DNA of 10,128 bases from Candidatus Cloacimonadota bacterium (GCA_023230175.1 JALNXV010000102.1:1-10128), one strand, 5' to 3'. Counted from the first letter of the stretch, positions 1 to 6,936 are shown. A program made the numbers and translations. The notes: generated by a model not told the origin, from the sequence alone.

Positions 1-125
1 ACCTTAAAGAAATTTGCTTCTGAAACTTCTGTAGAGAAGTATCTCTGATAAAGTTCTCTAGATTCAAATAGAGTATTAGGTGATAGATTTAAAAGTGTGT
101 TGGTTACAAGTTCTGATTGTGTCAT
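1..125 (-). CDS. 5' end of leftward gene, possibly winged-helix antitoxin/regulator (partial)
   Basis: An open frame runs leftward from ATG at 125-123 off the window edge, so only about 41 codons are visible. A good ribosome site (AAAGGAA on the minus strand) lies 7-8 bases upstream of the ATG, and a promoter is present at 150-177, so this is a real gene start. The protein begins MTQSELVTNTLL and contains FESRELYQRYF followed by SEANFFK. That pattern resembles the first helices of winged-helix domains at the start of AbiEi/DUF6088-type antitoxins, where a small helix-turn-helix precedes the effector-binding part. This assignment is a weak inference from a short fragment; it could be any DNA-binding protein. 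Its position beside a defence-like island is compatible with an AbiE-type antitoxin. Confidence 0.55.
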   Translation of the reverse strand, partial: MTQSELVTNTLLNLSPNTLFESRELYQRYFSTEVSEANFFK

Positions 126-149
126 AAAGGGGTTCCTTTCATCTATCTG

Positions 150-177
150 ATTTTAACACAACTAGGGGATTTGTTAA
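150..177 (-). promoter_or_regulatory. Promoter for the leftward gene, overlapped by a dyad
   Basis: Read on the minus strand, TTAACA (172-177) and TAAAAT (150-155) are separated by 16 bases, with a TGT just before the -10 hexamer (extended -10). A dyad GGGGATTT (165-172), 3-base loop, AAAT, one bulged A, CCCC (181-184) covers the -35 region and could be an operator. The -10 lies 25 bases from the ATG at 125. Confidence 0.55.
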
Positions 178-271
178 ATACCCCACAGATGGCATTTTGA
201 TAGTTTTATGATGAATATGTATAATGAGTTAATACGTAAAAATGCTCTCGTCTTGACAGTGATGTTTATAG

Positions 272-506
272 AACTTAAAAGTTGAATCTCATACTGTTGA
301 ACATAGTCATCGCTATGCATCCTATGTACTTCCTTATGAAATGGATGTATTTTGTTATGAAGCGTAAATAGTGACTTATTGTCTTAATAAAGACGCATAA
401 TGGCATAAAAGACTTGACTTTTGCCAGTTTCTATGAAAAACACGCTGACCCTAAAGGTGTAACTGTCTGTCCTATGTATGTTGGTATGAAGCGTGTGTCA
501 CCCTAG
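272..506 (+). pseudogene. Decayed coding remnant (unidentified)
   Basis: This stretch has no intact gene but holds two consecutive coding-like pieces in different frames. One (272-367) reads through ESHTVEHSHRYASYVLPYEM to a TAA. The other (about 375-506) contains DLTFASFYEKHADPKG and ends in VGMKRVSP at a TAG (504-506). No start codon with a ribosome site serves either piece. The second piece stops 26 bases before a good rho-independent terminator on the same strand, which is where the end of a once-intact rightward gene would be expected. I do not recognise the family. The alternative is chance open frames in noncoding DNA. Confidence 0.25.
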
Positions 507-532
507 ACATGAAAAATTGATATTTTTTTATG

Positions 533-558
533 AGACAAGATGATTTCTTGTCTTTTTT
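533..558 (+). terminator. Rho-independent terminator
   Basis: AGACAAGA (533-540), loop TGATT, TCTTGTCT (546-553) form a perfect 8-bp stem followed by a T run to 558. It closes whatever was transcribed rightward before it; the only candidate is the decayed coding sequence ending at 506. From 559 to about 755 I see nothing but AT-rich spacer. Confidence 0.8.
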
Positions 559-758
559 AATGGTTTTTAGCGGAATGTCCAATTCAATACTTTATCAACC
601 CAAAGAGAAAAAATATTAATGGCTTAACAATGAGAATATGTGAGAAAATCAATGGAAAAAAACAACATGTAATATTGAATCGTTGACCATCATAGGAATT
701 AGTTTGTTTGAAAGTCAAAGACAAATATAATTAATTCAACACTAGTCAATTACCAATT

Positions 759-767
759 TGTTATAAT
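759..767 (+). promoter_or_regulatory. Extended -10 promoter for the PIN gene
   Basis: TGTTATAAT at 759-767 is a perfect extended -10 (TGn plus TATAAT). No good -35 lies at the right distance, which is usual for extended -10 promoters. The leader would be about 60 bases. A strong ribosome site AGGGGG (822-827) lies 7 bases before the ATG at 835. Confidence 0.55.
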
Positions 768-834
768 AAAGATAATAAATATTATTCTAGATATTATTCG
801 AATATTCATTCCAAAAATTAAAGGGGGAATAACC

Positions 835-1923
835 ATGAGTAAATCCATAATTTTCGATGCAAATTTTCTTTATGAGAATAAGAATTTTGAACAACTTTTT
901 AAAAATAAAAAAGAGAACGAAGAATTCTTTGTTACAGACCTGGTCATTAATGAAATAATATCAAAAAACGATAGGAGACTGAAAGAACTATACGACAAGT
1001 ACAAATCAATAGTTGATGATCAATTAAACAAAATGTATTTTAAACTCGTGAACAAAATTGATTTAGATAATATGTATGAACAAAGCTCTAAAAAGACTCA
1101 TGAATACTTTAAAAATTTCTTTAAAGAAAATATTATATATGGTTATTCTAAGGAAAAAATGTATGAGGATTTAATGGGAAGAGTTAGATTTAAAGTCCCA
1201 CCTTTTTTTGATGAAGATAACAGTTCTGACAAAGGTTTTAAAGATACTCTTATTTGGATGTCACTAATGAACTATTGTGACTCCTCATCATGTGATGATT
1301 TTATAATTGTAACAAATGATAAAGGTTTTTTGCGGAAACACAAAGAAAGTCTAATATTGGAGTTTAGTAAGAGATTTCCAACTAAAAAAATTGACATAAT
1401 TACAAGTTCTGAGTTTACAAAACTTCACAATCCGATTGATGGACTTGAAGACAAAGACAAAGTTACTAGTCCAATAATTGGACCAGAAACAAAAAAGCAA
1501 AACAAGTTGACAAATGATCAAATAGAAGAGTACAGAAGAAAAGCATATAGTTTTTTTAATTATACTGTAACTGAGGATTTTTACAACTCTGAAGAGTATG
1601 AAAAGAGTAGATTTGTACTCAACCGAAAACCCACTGTTGAAGAGATTACAGACCTTATGGCTCAAATCTTAGAAGATAGAGAGAACTATATATTCCACGA
1701 TTCTGTGGATATAAAAGAATATTTAGTATATAGAGGATTTACCTATGTTAAAAAAAATAGTAATATTCCAATTGACGAGTTTAATGATTTTTTAAATTGT
1801 TATGAAGATGTAAAAACAAATTACCCTAGAAATCTTGAAGCATACATTAACTATATCATTGAAATATTTTGTGATATCAAAACAGTAAATGTTGAGGATG
1901 AAAAAGAAGATTTACCTTTTTGA
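835..1923 (+). CDS. PIN-domain ribonuclease-like protein with C-terminal extension
   Basis: A 362-residue protein whose N-terminal ~200 residues read as a PIN (PilT N-terminus) nuclease domain. These domains cleave RNA with divalent metal held by clustered acids. The expected acids are visible: D8 in IIFDANFL at the end of strand 1, E40 in TDLVINEI, D137 in KGFKDTLIW, and D162 in FIIVTNDKGF. The spacing and the GFKD signature resemble the DUF4935/PIN-like group, often found singly in defence and toxin contexts, rather than the short ~130-residue VapC toxins. Residues ~220-362 form a charged, mostly helical extension that I do not recognise; it may bind a partner or substrate. The start is fixed by AGGGGG 7 bases upstream. 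No small antitoxin gene precedes it. It stands alone behind its own promoter and ends in TGA, showing TGA is a stop here. Confidence 0.7.
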   Translation: MSKSIIFDANFLYENKNFEQLFKNKKENEEFFVTDLVINEIISKNDRRLKELYDKYKSIVDDQLNKMYFKLVNKIDLDNMYEQSSKKTHEYFKNFFKENIIYGYSKEKMYEDLMGRVRFKVPPFFDEDNSSDKGFKDTLIWMSLMNYCDSSSCDDFIIVTNDKGFLRKHKESLILEFSKRFPTKKIDIITSSEFTKLHNPIDGLEDKDKVTSPIIGPETKKQNKLTNDQIEEYRRKAYSFFNYTVTEDFYNSEEYEKSRFVLNRKPTVEEITDLMAQILEDRENYIFHDSVDIKEYLVYRGFTYVKKNSNIPIDEFNDFLNCYEDVKTNYPRNLEAYINYIIEIFCDIKTVNVEDEKEDLPF

Positions 1924-1925
1924 AA

Positions 1926-1954
1926 ATATTATTTTTACAACTTTAAAATAATAT
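1926..1954 (+). other. AT-only inverted repeat after the PIN gene
   Basis: ATATTATTTT (1926-1935) and AAAATAATAT (1945-1954) are perfect 10-base inverted repeats around a 9-base loop, beginning 2 bases after the stop codon. There is no GC in the stem and no T tract, so it is not a canonical terminator. It may stabilise the 3' end of the transcript. A 9-bp direct repeat, TAGCAACGA, occurs nearby at 1983-1991 and 2017-2025. The remainder up to 2111 shows nothing else. Confidence 0.4.
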
Positions 1955-2111
1955 CAACAAAAATCCAAGAAGTATAATGCTTTAGCAACGAAAATACTGA
2001 TATTCATCTTTCTAGATAGCAACGATTTCATTTACTTTTCATGATTTTCATGATATCTTATTTATATGAGTTCATTTCATATTGCTGTGTTGACTTTTTA
2101 AAACAAGGTTG

Positions 2112-2139
2112 TTGACAAATTTTAAGATTATGATAAAAT
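2112..2139 (+). promoter_or_regulatory. Strong sigma-A-type promoter of the small RNA
   Basis: TTGACA (2112-2117) is a perfect -35. It lies 16 bases before TAAAAT (2134-2139), which is preceded by TGA, giving an extended -10 as well. This is the strongest-looking promoter in the window. Transcription should start near 2146, more than 160 bases upstream of the next gene, directly before the structured RNA. Confidence 0.8.
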
Positions 2140-2145
2140 ATAGTT

Positions 2146-2286
2146 GACGATGGTGGTGGCGTCAGCCTAGCTTTGGCGACCTTTAATAAAGGTTAAACGA
2201 AAAATAGAAGCATGCTATCCTAGAGCTCGTCTCTAGAGCCACTTCATTTTACATGATCAAGAACTCGCAAGAGTTCTTTTTCTTTT
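2146..2286 (+). ncRNA. Structured small RNA of ~140 nt with own promoter and terminator
   Basis: There is no reading frame with a ribosome site here, but the stretch folds convincingly. A closing helix pairs GGTGGC (2155-2160) with GCCACT (2238-2243), the outermost pair being G-U. Inside lie three hairpins. The first is GTC-A-GCC / GGCGAC (2161-2180) with loop TAGCTTT and one bulged A. The second is CTTT/AAAG (2181-2191), extendable to ACCTTT/AAAGGT if two pairs of the first are given up. The third is CTAGAG/CTCTAG (2220-2236) with a 5-base loop. The closing helix abuts hairpin 1 directly and hairpin 3 with one base between, suggesting a stacked multi-way junction. A single-stranded tail leads to the terminator. 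I match it to no known RNA family. Possible roles are an RNA antitoxin for the downstream nuclease-like protein, a regulatory leader, or a free-standing sRNA. The absence of a reverse transcriptase argues against a retron. Confidence 0.6.
2259..2286 (+). terminator. Rho-independent terminator of the small RNA
   Basis: AAGAACTC (2259-2266), GCAA tetraloop, GAGTTCTT (2271-2278) give an 8-bp stem with a GNRA loop, followed by a T-rich tail broken by one C. It ends 26 bases before the next start codon, so the downstream genes would be expressed by read-through from 2112 unless there is an unseen promoter. Confidence 0.85.
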
Positions 2287-2311
2287 AAACATAAAACTTA
2301 TGGGGGATGTC

Positions 2312-2848
2312 ATGTATTTAGCACAAGCAATAGCATCTTTTGAAGAACTAAAAAAATATAAATTTATAATCACAACAAAAAAATACGGTTCACTTGTTCT
2401 TGAATTTTATAATCATCATTTCAAGCATTTGTTCGGAATACAATATATGAATCTTATTTTACCTGAGAATATTAAAAGTTCTGCAGCCTTGTATAGGTAT
2501 CTCGTAAAGAAGCACTCAAAATTTGAAGAGCAAATCAATTTACAAATAAAAAATAATGAACAACTAGAAAATAGAGTTAAACAGTTCGTCTTAATTGACA
2601 GGCTTTTATCTTCAGTAGATTTGAAACTCTATAAACAGCATATGCCAAAAGATGGATCAATGTTAAATGTCAATTTCATTCTCTATAGTGAGCAATTAGG
2701 GTATAAGTTGATGCTTGCATTGAATGAAAATACAGACAACACAGTATCACCATCTTCTTGGATGGTTGAATCAAGATTGGAAGTCCCCTATGTAATACAA
2801 GGAATAAAAGCAACTTTCCCAGTAACAATACTTAGAGAATTGAAGTAG
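2312..2848 (+). CDS. PBECR4-like small nuclease-family protein, candidate toxin
   Basis: A 178-residue protein. I choose ATG 2312 because GGGGGA (2302-2307) sits 4 bases upstream as ribosome site; an in-frame ATG at 2300 overlaps that site and has none of its own. The N-terminal part reads as two strands (YKFIITT, SLVLEFY) followed by FKHLFGI (residues 37-43). That matches the 'F-HL-GI' signature I associate with PBECR4, one of the Barnase/EndoU/colicin E5-D/RelE-fold nuclease families found in phages and mobile elements. A helical middle (56-110) and a C-terminal SSWMVES (148-154) plus a strand-rich end agree with that family. No catalytic residue can be assigned confidently. It follows a promoter-RNA-terminator unit and precedes an FRG-domain gene by 48 bases, so the three probably form one transcription unit. 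A non-nuclease relative of the fold is possible. Confidence 0.5.
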   Translation: MYLAQAIASFEELKKYKFIITTKKYGSLVLEFYNHHFKHLFGIQYMNLILPENIKSSAALYRYLVKKHSKFEEQINLQIKNNEQLENRVKQFVLIDRLLSSVDLKLYKQHMPKDGSMLNVNFILYSEQLGYKLMLALNENTDNTVSPSSWMVESRLEVPYVIQGIKATFPVTILRELK

Positions 2849-2896
2849 AATCTATACTGACATAAATTATTACAAGATTATAAGGAGACATTCAAA

Positions 2897-3997
2897 ATGA
2901 GCGAACTATTCACCACGAAAAGTTATCTTGCAAAATTACTTAATGAGACTATCGATAATCTCAAGGTAGATAATGATAGTTTAACCTTTGGTTATTATAG
3001 GGTTTCTCTGAAAGATTATATCTATTACTTCAAAGAGAATAAGGACTTAATATTTAACGATTTTATTGAAAACGATTTTGCTGAGGTTTTATCTGATGGT
3101 GTTCAAAAACTATATGAAAATAATGATGTCAGCGATGATGACATAGGAATATTCTATTATTATTTTGTGACAGTTCATGTACTGTTGAGAATCAAAAAAA
3201 TGTCAGTTTTTAAATATGAAGAATTAAATAATTATGCTGATATTGCGAAATATACTGCAAATAAATCTTTGTGGTTTAGAGGACAATCGGAGTATAAATG
3301 GAAGTTAGTCCCTAGCTATTACAGAAGCCTAAAAAAGAAAGACTGTATAGTTAATCTTTCTTATTTAAATACTGATTATGTTAATATGAAAATAAGTGAT
3401 AAACTTTCTTTGATTTTCAATAGTTCTATACTTGACTATGAAAAACTATCATTTGTACAACACTCATTGGCTATTACCCCTTTTTTAGATTTTTCTAAAA
3501 ACGTCTACTCAGCGGTTTCATTTGCTATAGGAAACTATGAAGCACCAAGAAAGCTAATAGAAGATGATGCAGCTCTTTATTTGCTAAATGTAGAAAATAA
3601 AGAGATAATTAAGACTTCAGATGACGCATCTAAAGTCATTAATGATCTCTATGTTGAATATATCGGAAGCAAACCAAGAATTTCGACATTAACCAAATCC
3701 TTATTTTGGAATCAGTTTCTAAAAGGGACTCTTCATTCTGAATATCATTTAATTGATATTAAAACAAACGATAGAATGAGAATTCAAGATGGAACGTTTG
3801 TACTATTTAATAAGGTGTTAATTATTGGTGAGGATATCATTTTTTCGACTAAAGAACACAGCGAATTATCAAAATTAATAACAAAAGTTAAGATAGATTC
3901 ATCGAACAGAATAGAAATTTATAAAGGAATCTTGAAAAATGATTCTAAATTTCACCTACTGAAAATGCTTAATCCATATGACTTCATGATTGAATAA
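2897..3997 (+). CDS. FRG-domain protein
   Basis: A 366-residue protein carrying an FRG domain at roughly residues 105-330. The hallmarks are visible in order: WFRGQ (126-130), then K-LVPS with YYR (137-143), QH (188-189), and TPFLDFSKNVYSAVSFA (194-210). The first ~100 residues are acidic, aromatic-rich and not recognised. The biochemical activity of FRG domains is not settled to my knowledge; they occur often in mobile and defence-associated regions. The start is supported by AAGGAGA about 10 bases upstream. The gene follows the PBECR4-like gene by 48 bases with no terminator between, so co-expression is likely. It ends convergently, 3 bases from the stop of the leftward recombinase remnant, and no terminator separates them. 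The domain call is secure; any cellular role is inference. Confidence 0.75.
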   Translation: MSELFTTKSYLAKLLNETIDNLKVDNDSLTFGYYRVSLKDYIYYFKENKDLIFNDFIENDFAEVLSDGVQKLYENNDVSDDDIGIFYYYFVTVHVLLRIKKMSVFKYEELNNYADIAKYTANKSLWFRGQSEYKWKLVPSYYRSLKKKDCIVNLSYLNTDYVNMKISDKLSLIFNSSILDYEKLSFVQHSLAITPFLDFSKNVYSAVSFAIGNYEAPRKLIEDDAALYLLNVENKEIIKTSDDASKVINDLYVEYIGSKPRISTLTKSLFWNQFLKGTLHSEYHLIDIKTNDRMRIQDGTFVLFNKVLIIGEDIIFSTKEHSELSKLITKVKIDSSNRIEIYKGILKNDSKFHLLKMLNPYDFMIE

Positions 3998-4000
3998 TCT

Positions 4001-4799
4001 CTATGTCATTTGAATAGACCATTTAATAACATTACTGTTTCTAAACTTTGATTTACAAATACTCTCAAGTAGCGGCTTAATATCCGTTACTTTTTTTAAT
4101 TTTTCAAGATCCAACTTTTTACCACTAGCATTGATAATAAGAACATAGTTTTCAGGATCTACAACGACCATAACATCAAATATATCCTTAATCGTATCCA
4201 TAGGCAGTTCATCCATTGGAATTTCAATAGAAGAAATAGCCTTCTTGATATCTTTAATTCTTTTTAACTTATCCTTAAAAGGTATGGTTTCATCTTCGAT
4301 CTTTATGTACTGAATACTTAACTTGATGATTGAATCCTCAAGTTCAAACATTAAACTTTGTTCAGCTTCATCAAGTTCTGGTTTCTGCTTTAACATGAAG
4401 TATTCTTTTTTATAGGATCTAATTTTTTCAGCTATTTTAGACATTTGTTTATCCAATTGACTTGTATCAAGATGTTCTTTAACTTGCTTGTCAAACCTTG
4501 CTTCTAAATCGCTAAAATTGCGCGCTAAGGCGATGGTTGCTTTCCTTAGGACATGAGTTGCATTTCTTGAGTAAATGCGCGGAGAACCTGGTTTTCTAGC
4601 ATTTTCATTTTCTAGCAAATCGTATTTATGGTTATCCTTAACTTTTTGTTTTACATGGAGATATTTTTCATGCATCAAAGAGTATACAAAACGATTGGCC
4701 CAACCTGAAGCATTCTTTACTGATGGATGATCATTTTTTAACTTTAATTAAAGCTTGAATTGCATGATAAGTGTTCATATCACTAATAGATTCATCCAT
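4001..4799 (-). pseudogene. Truncated, frameshifted recombinase remnant (probably serine recombinase C-terminal part)
   Basis: The main open stretch covers 4001-4747 with no good start; TTG 4678 lacks a clear ribosome site, and the frame runs open upstream to a TAA at 4748-4750. A second piece starts at ATG 4799 and reads MDESISDMNTYHAIQALIKV up to a run of six A (minus strand, 4739-4734). Dropping one A joins the two frames into a continuous protein, so a homopolymer indel is likely. W-ANRFVYSLMHEKYLHV at the joint resembles the end of the 'Recombinase' domain (W-I--IL-N-KY-G) of large serine recombinases, followed by a long charged coiled coil (about 70-150 of the 225-residue part) and a strand-rich tail. 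The catalytic resolvase domain and zinc-ribbon cysteines are absent. It may be the relic of the enzyme that moved the neighbouring island. The family call is tentative. Confidence 0.45.
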
Positions 4800-4842
4800 G
4801 ATAATCCAAATAAAATTAAAATCATGAATTCAAGTAAAAAGT

Positions 4843-4878
4843 TCTCTATCTCACTACTATAGGATAGAGATCTTTTTT
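4843..4878 (+). terminator. Terminator or attenuator ahead of the recombinase pair
   Basis: TCTCTATC (4843-4850), 12-base loop, GATAGAGA (4863-4870) form a perfect 8-bp stem followed by TC and six T. It ends 6 bases before the GGAGAG ribosome site of the next gene. No transcript is evident upstream on this strand, so it may be a leader attenuator for the recombinases. The opposite strand also has a short T run after the stem, so it could act in both directions. Confidence 0.65.
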
Positions 4879-4898
4879 ATGACTGGAGAGTAACCCAG

Positions 4899-5837
4899 AT
4901 GATTAAACACCCGTTAGAAGATTTGATTGAGACATATCTTTATGAGAAAGACATTACAACTCAGACGAGAGAAGTCTATCAAACCATCTTAAAACAATAT
5001 ATCGCTTTTATAAAAACCAATCACATCAGTCATGCGACTACACAGGATGTAGAAATATATTTAGATGTAATCAGACTCAAAGGATGTTCGGTACAATGGA
5101 TTCGCCTTCAAATTACGGTACTCAAAGGTTTATATCATTATTTAAGTATGAATCAAATTCGTTTAGGACTAGATGTTTCGTATGCGTGTGATATCATGGA
5201 GTCTATTAAAAATATACGCATTAAAATAATGATATCAAAACCTATTTTAACCCCAGAACAAGCAAAGCATTTGATTCTATATTTAAAAGATCATCGGAGA
5301 TGTATTTGGCACTTTCGCGATTATGCGCTTATTTATTTAATGATCACAACAGGGCTTAGAAGTGTTGAGGTTAGACGGGCAAGAAATAAAGATTTAAAAA
5401 TGATTCATGGCATGCATATTTTATATGTTCAAGGAAAAGGAAGAAACTCATCAGATGAATTTGTAAAGATATCAAATGGTTTATTTGAGGCAATTACTGA
5501 TTACATCAAAAAAAGGAAAGATCAAAATCCGTATCTCTTTGTATCTCGTTCGAAACGCTCAACCAAGCCAATGGGCCGTATGACTTTTCAAGGTATACTT
5601 AAACGCATCTTAAGAGATTCCGGCTTAGAAGATACCCATATTACTACGCATTCACTGAGGCATACGGCAGCTACCCTTAACTTAAAAAGAGGGGGAACAT
5701 TAGAAGAAACGAAAAGGTTACTTAGACATGTGAATATGACAAATACACTCATCTATACGCATGCCATTGAGTCACAAGATGATCAAACTATATCTAAGCT
5801 CGAGGATTTCATTTTAGGCGAAAACAATCAAACATAA
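4899..5837 (+). CDS. Tyrosine recombinase (XerC/D-like), catalytically complete
   Basis: A 312-residue site-specific recombinase of the phage-integrase/Xer superfamily, which breaks and rejoins DNA through a 3'-phosphotyrosine. An N-terminal SAM-like core-binding domain (about 1-105) is followed by the catalytic domain (about 115-300). All six catalytic positions are present: R154 in TTGLRSVEV, K180 in QGKGRNS, H251 and R254 in HSLRHTA, H277 in LLRHVNM (where many Xer proteins have LGH), and Y286 in TLIYTH. Length is close to XerC/XerD. The start is supported by GGAGAG 8 bases upstream. A second, related recombinase begins 15 bases after its stop, with no terminator between, so they are co-expressed. 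The pair sits immediately upstream of a polysaccharide locus. Housekeeping XerC/D is unlikely given the tandem arrangement and accessory context; an element-specific or DNA-inverting enzyme is more plausible. Confidence 0.85.
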   Translation: MIKHPLEDLIETYLYEKDITTQTREVYQTILKQYIAFIKTNHISHATTQDVEIYLDVIRLKGCSVQWIRLQITVLKGLYHYLSMNQIRLGLDVSYACDIMESIKNIRIKIMISKPILTPEQAKHLILYLKDHRRCIWHFRDYALIYLMITTGLRSVEVRRARNKDLKMIHGMHILYVQGKGRNSSDEFVKISNGLFEAITDYIKKRKDQNPYLFVSRSKRSTKPMGRMTFQGILKRILRDSGLEDTHITTHSLRHTAATLNLKRGGTLEETKRLLRHVNMTNTLIYTHAIESQDDQTISKLEDFILGENNQT

Positions 5838-5852
5838 AAGAAGGTGATTTTT

Positions 5853-6821
5853 ATGGATAAACATCCGTTAAAGGATTTAAGTGAACATTTTTTATCTCAT
5901 CAAAACTTATCAAAGGTGACGATTAAGAATTACCGAATTTGCTATAAATACTATATATGCTACTTGGTGGAAAATGAAATCTTATATGCGAAAACAAGCG
6001 ATGTCATCGCATTTAGAGATGGACTAAGAAAGCTTGGGCATTCCACGTCTTACATCTATATCTATATCTCTGCGCTAAAAAGCTTATACCGGTTTTTACG
6101 TATCCATCAATATAGATTAAATCTAGCAATAGAATATGCCCATGATATTATGATCCCCATAAAAAATGAGAAGATTAAGAGGCACCTTAAAAAACCTATA
6201 TTAACGCTAGATGAGGCTAGACATTTACTGATTCATTCGAAAATGAATCGGAAAATCATCTATGACTACAGAAATTATGCAATTATCTGTCTCATGCTCA
6301 CTGCGGGACTAAGTCCTTATGAGATTATTCATCTAAAAAGAGAGGATTATCAAGTTGTTGATGAAAAGGTTGTGCTTCATATTCGAAAAAGAAACGATAT
6401 GAGAGTCGATACAATCCAACTATCAAAAGGGGTTATAGAGGCAATCGATGACTATCTAATTAGAAGAAAAAAAGATAATCCATATCTTTTTATCTCACAA
6501 AATCAAACGACAAAAGAGGGTCATCTTTCTAGAACTTTCTTTTATTATGTATTTGAAAAAATTATTAAGAAGTGCGGGCTAGAGTACACTGGAATTACCC
6601 CACACTCCTTAAGACATACTGCTGCTTACCTCAATTTATTAAGAGGTGGGAGTATTGAGAGCACAAAAAAACTTCTAAGACATATCGACATGTCTTCAAC
6701 ATTGATCTATAAGGATTATATCGATAAGTTAAACGATGATAGTGAAGCTGCCATTGAAGCATTCATTTTGAGAGAAGAATGCAATGATTATTTAGATGAT
6801 CATTCTTTAAATATTTTTTAA
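5853..6821 (+). CDS. Tyrosine recombinase paralogue lacking catalytic Arg I
   Basis: A 322-residue paralogue of the preceding enzyme. Both begin M-KHPL-DL and share HSLRHTAA-LNL-RGG and LLRH--M--TLIY, so they arose by duplication. I take ATG 5853, because the upstream GTG at 5844 lies inside the ribosome site AGAAGGTGA. Alignment puts Ser154 (TAGLSPYE) exactly where the partner has the essential Arg154. The lysine strand reads IRKRNDMR, with a one-residue shift and no GKG, while H251, R254, H277 and the nucleophile position Y286 remain. The first arginine helps activate the scissile phosphate in this superfamily, so cleavage by this subunit should be poor or absent. Yet the frame is intact over its whole length and the other catalytic residues are kept. 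It also has a longer acidic C-terminal tail. It may be a structural partner in a heterotetramer, or an early pseudogene. Confidence 0.8.
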   Translation: MDKHPLKDLSEHFLSHQNLSKVTIKNYRICYKYYICYLVENEILYAKTSDVIAFRDGLRKLGHSTSYIYIYISALKSLYRFLRIHQYRLNLAIEYAHDIMIPIKNEKIKRHLKKPILTLDEARHLLIHSKMNRKIIYDYRNYAIICLMLTAGLSPYEIIHLKREDYQVVDEKVVLHIRKRNDMRVDTIQLSKGVIEAIDDYLIRRKKDNPYLFISQNQTTKEGHLSRTFFYYVFEKIIKKCGLEYTGITPHSLRHTAAYLNLLRGGSIESTKKLLRHIDMSSTLIYKDYIDKLNDDSEAAIEAFILREECNDYLDDHSLNIF

Positions 6822-6858
6822 TCTGATTGGGATAACTAATAATTAATCAAAAAAATAC

Positions 6859-6889
6859 TGGCACTTAATAAAGCAAAGCGCCATTTTTT
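6859..6889 (+). terminator. Rho-independent terminator after the recombinase pair
   Basis: TGGCACTT (6859-6866), 9-base loop, AAGCGCCA (6876-6883) pair over 7 of 8 positions (one A-C mismatch), followed directly by six T. It ends the two-gene recombinase unit 38 bases after the stop codon. Confidence 0.7.
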
Positions 6890-6936
6890 AAGTTTGTGAA
6901 GCGGTTTATAAAGTGTTTTGAAGTAATTGTGAATTA

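Noticed and set aside
1351..1665. Leftward open frame of 104 codons
   Set aside because: It lies wholly inside the PIN gene on the other strand, has no ribosome site, and its cysteine- and phenylalanine-rich composition is what antisense of AT-rich coding sequence gives.
2146..2286. Retron RNA or a CRISPR-associated guide RNA
   Set aside because: No reverse transcriptase, cas gene or repeat-spacer array is present in the window. The RNA has no long inverted ends enclosing a template region as retrons do.
4899..6821. Housekeeping XerC/XerD pair
   Set aside because: XerC and XerD are normally encoded apart and both retain Arg I. Here the two are tandem paralogues, one lacks Arg I, and the setting is accessory DNA.
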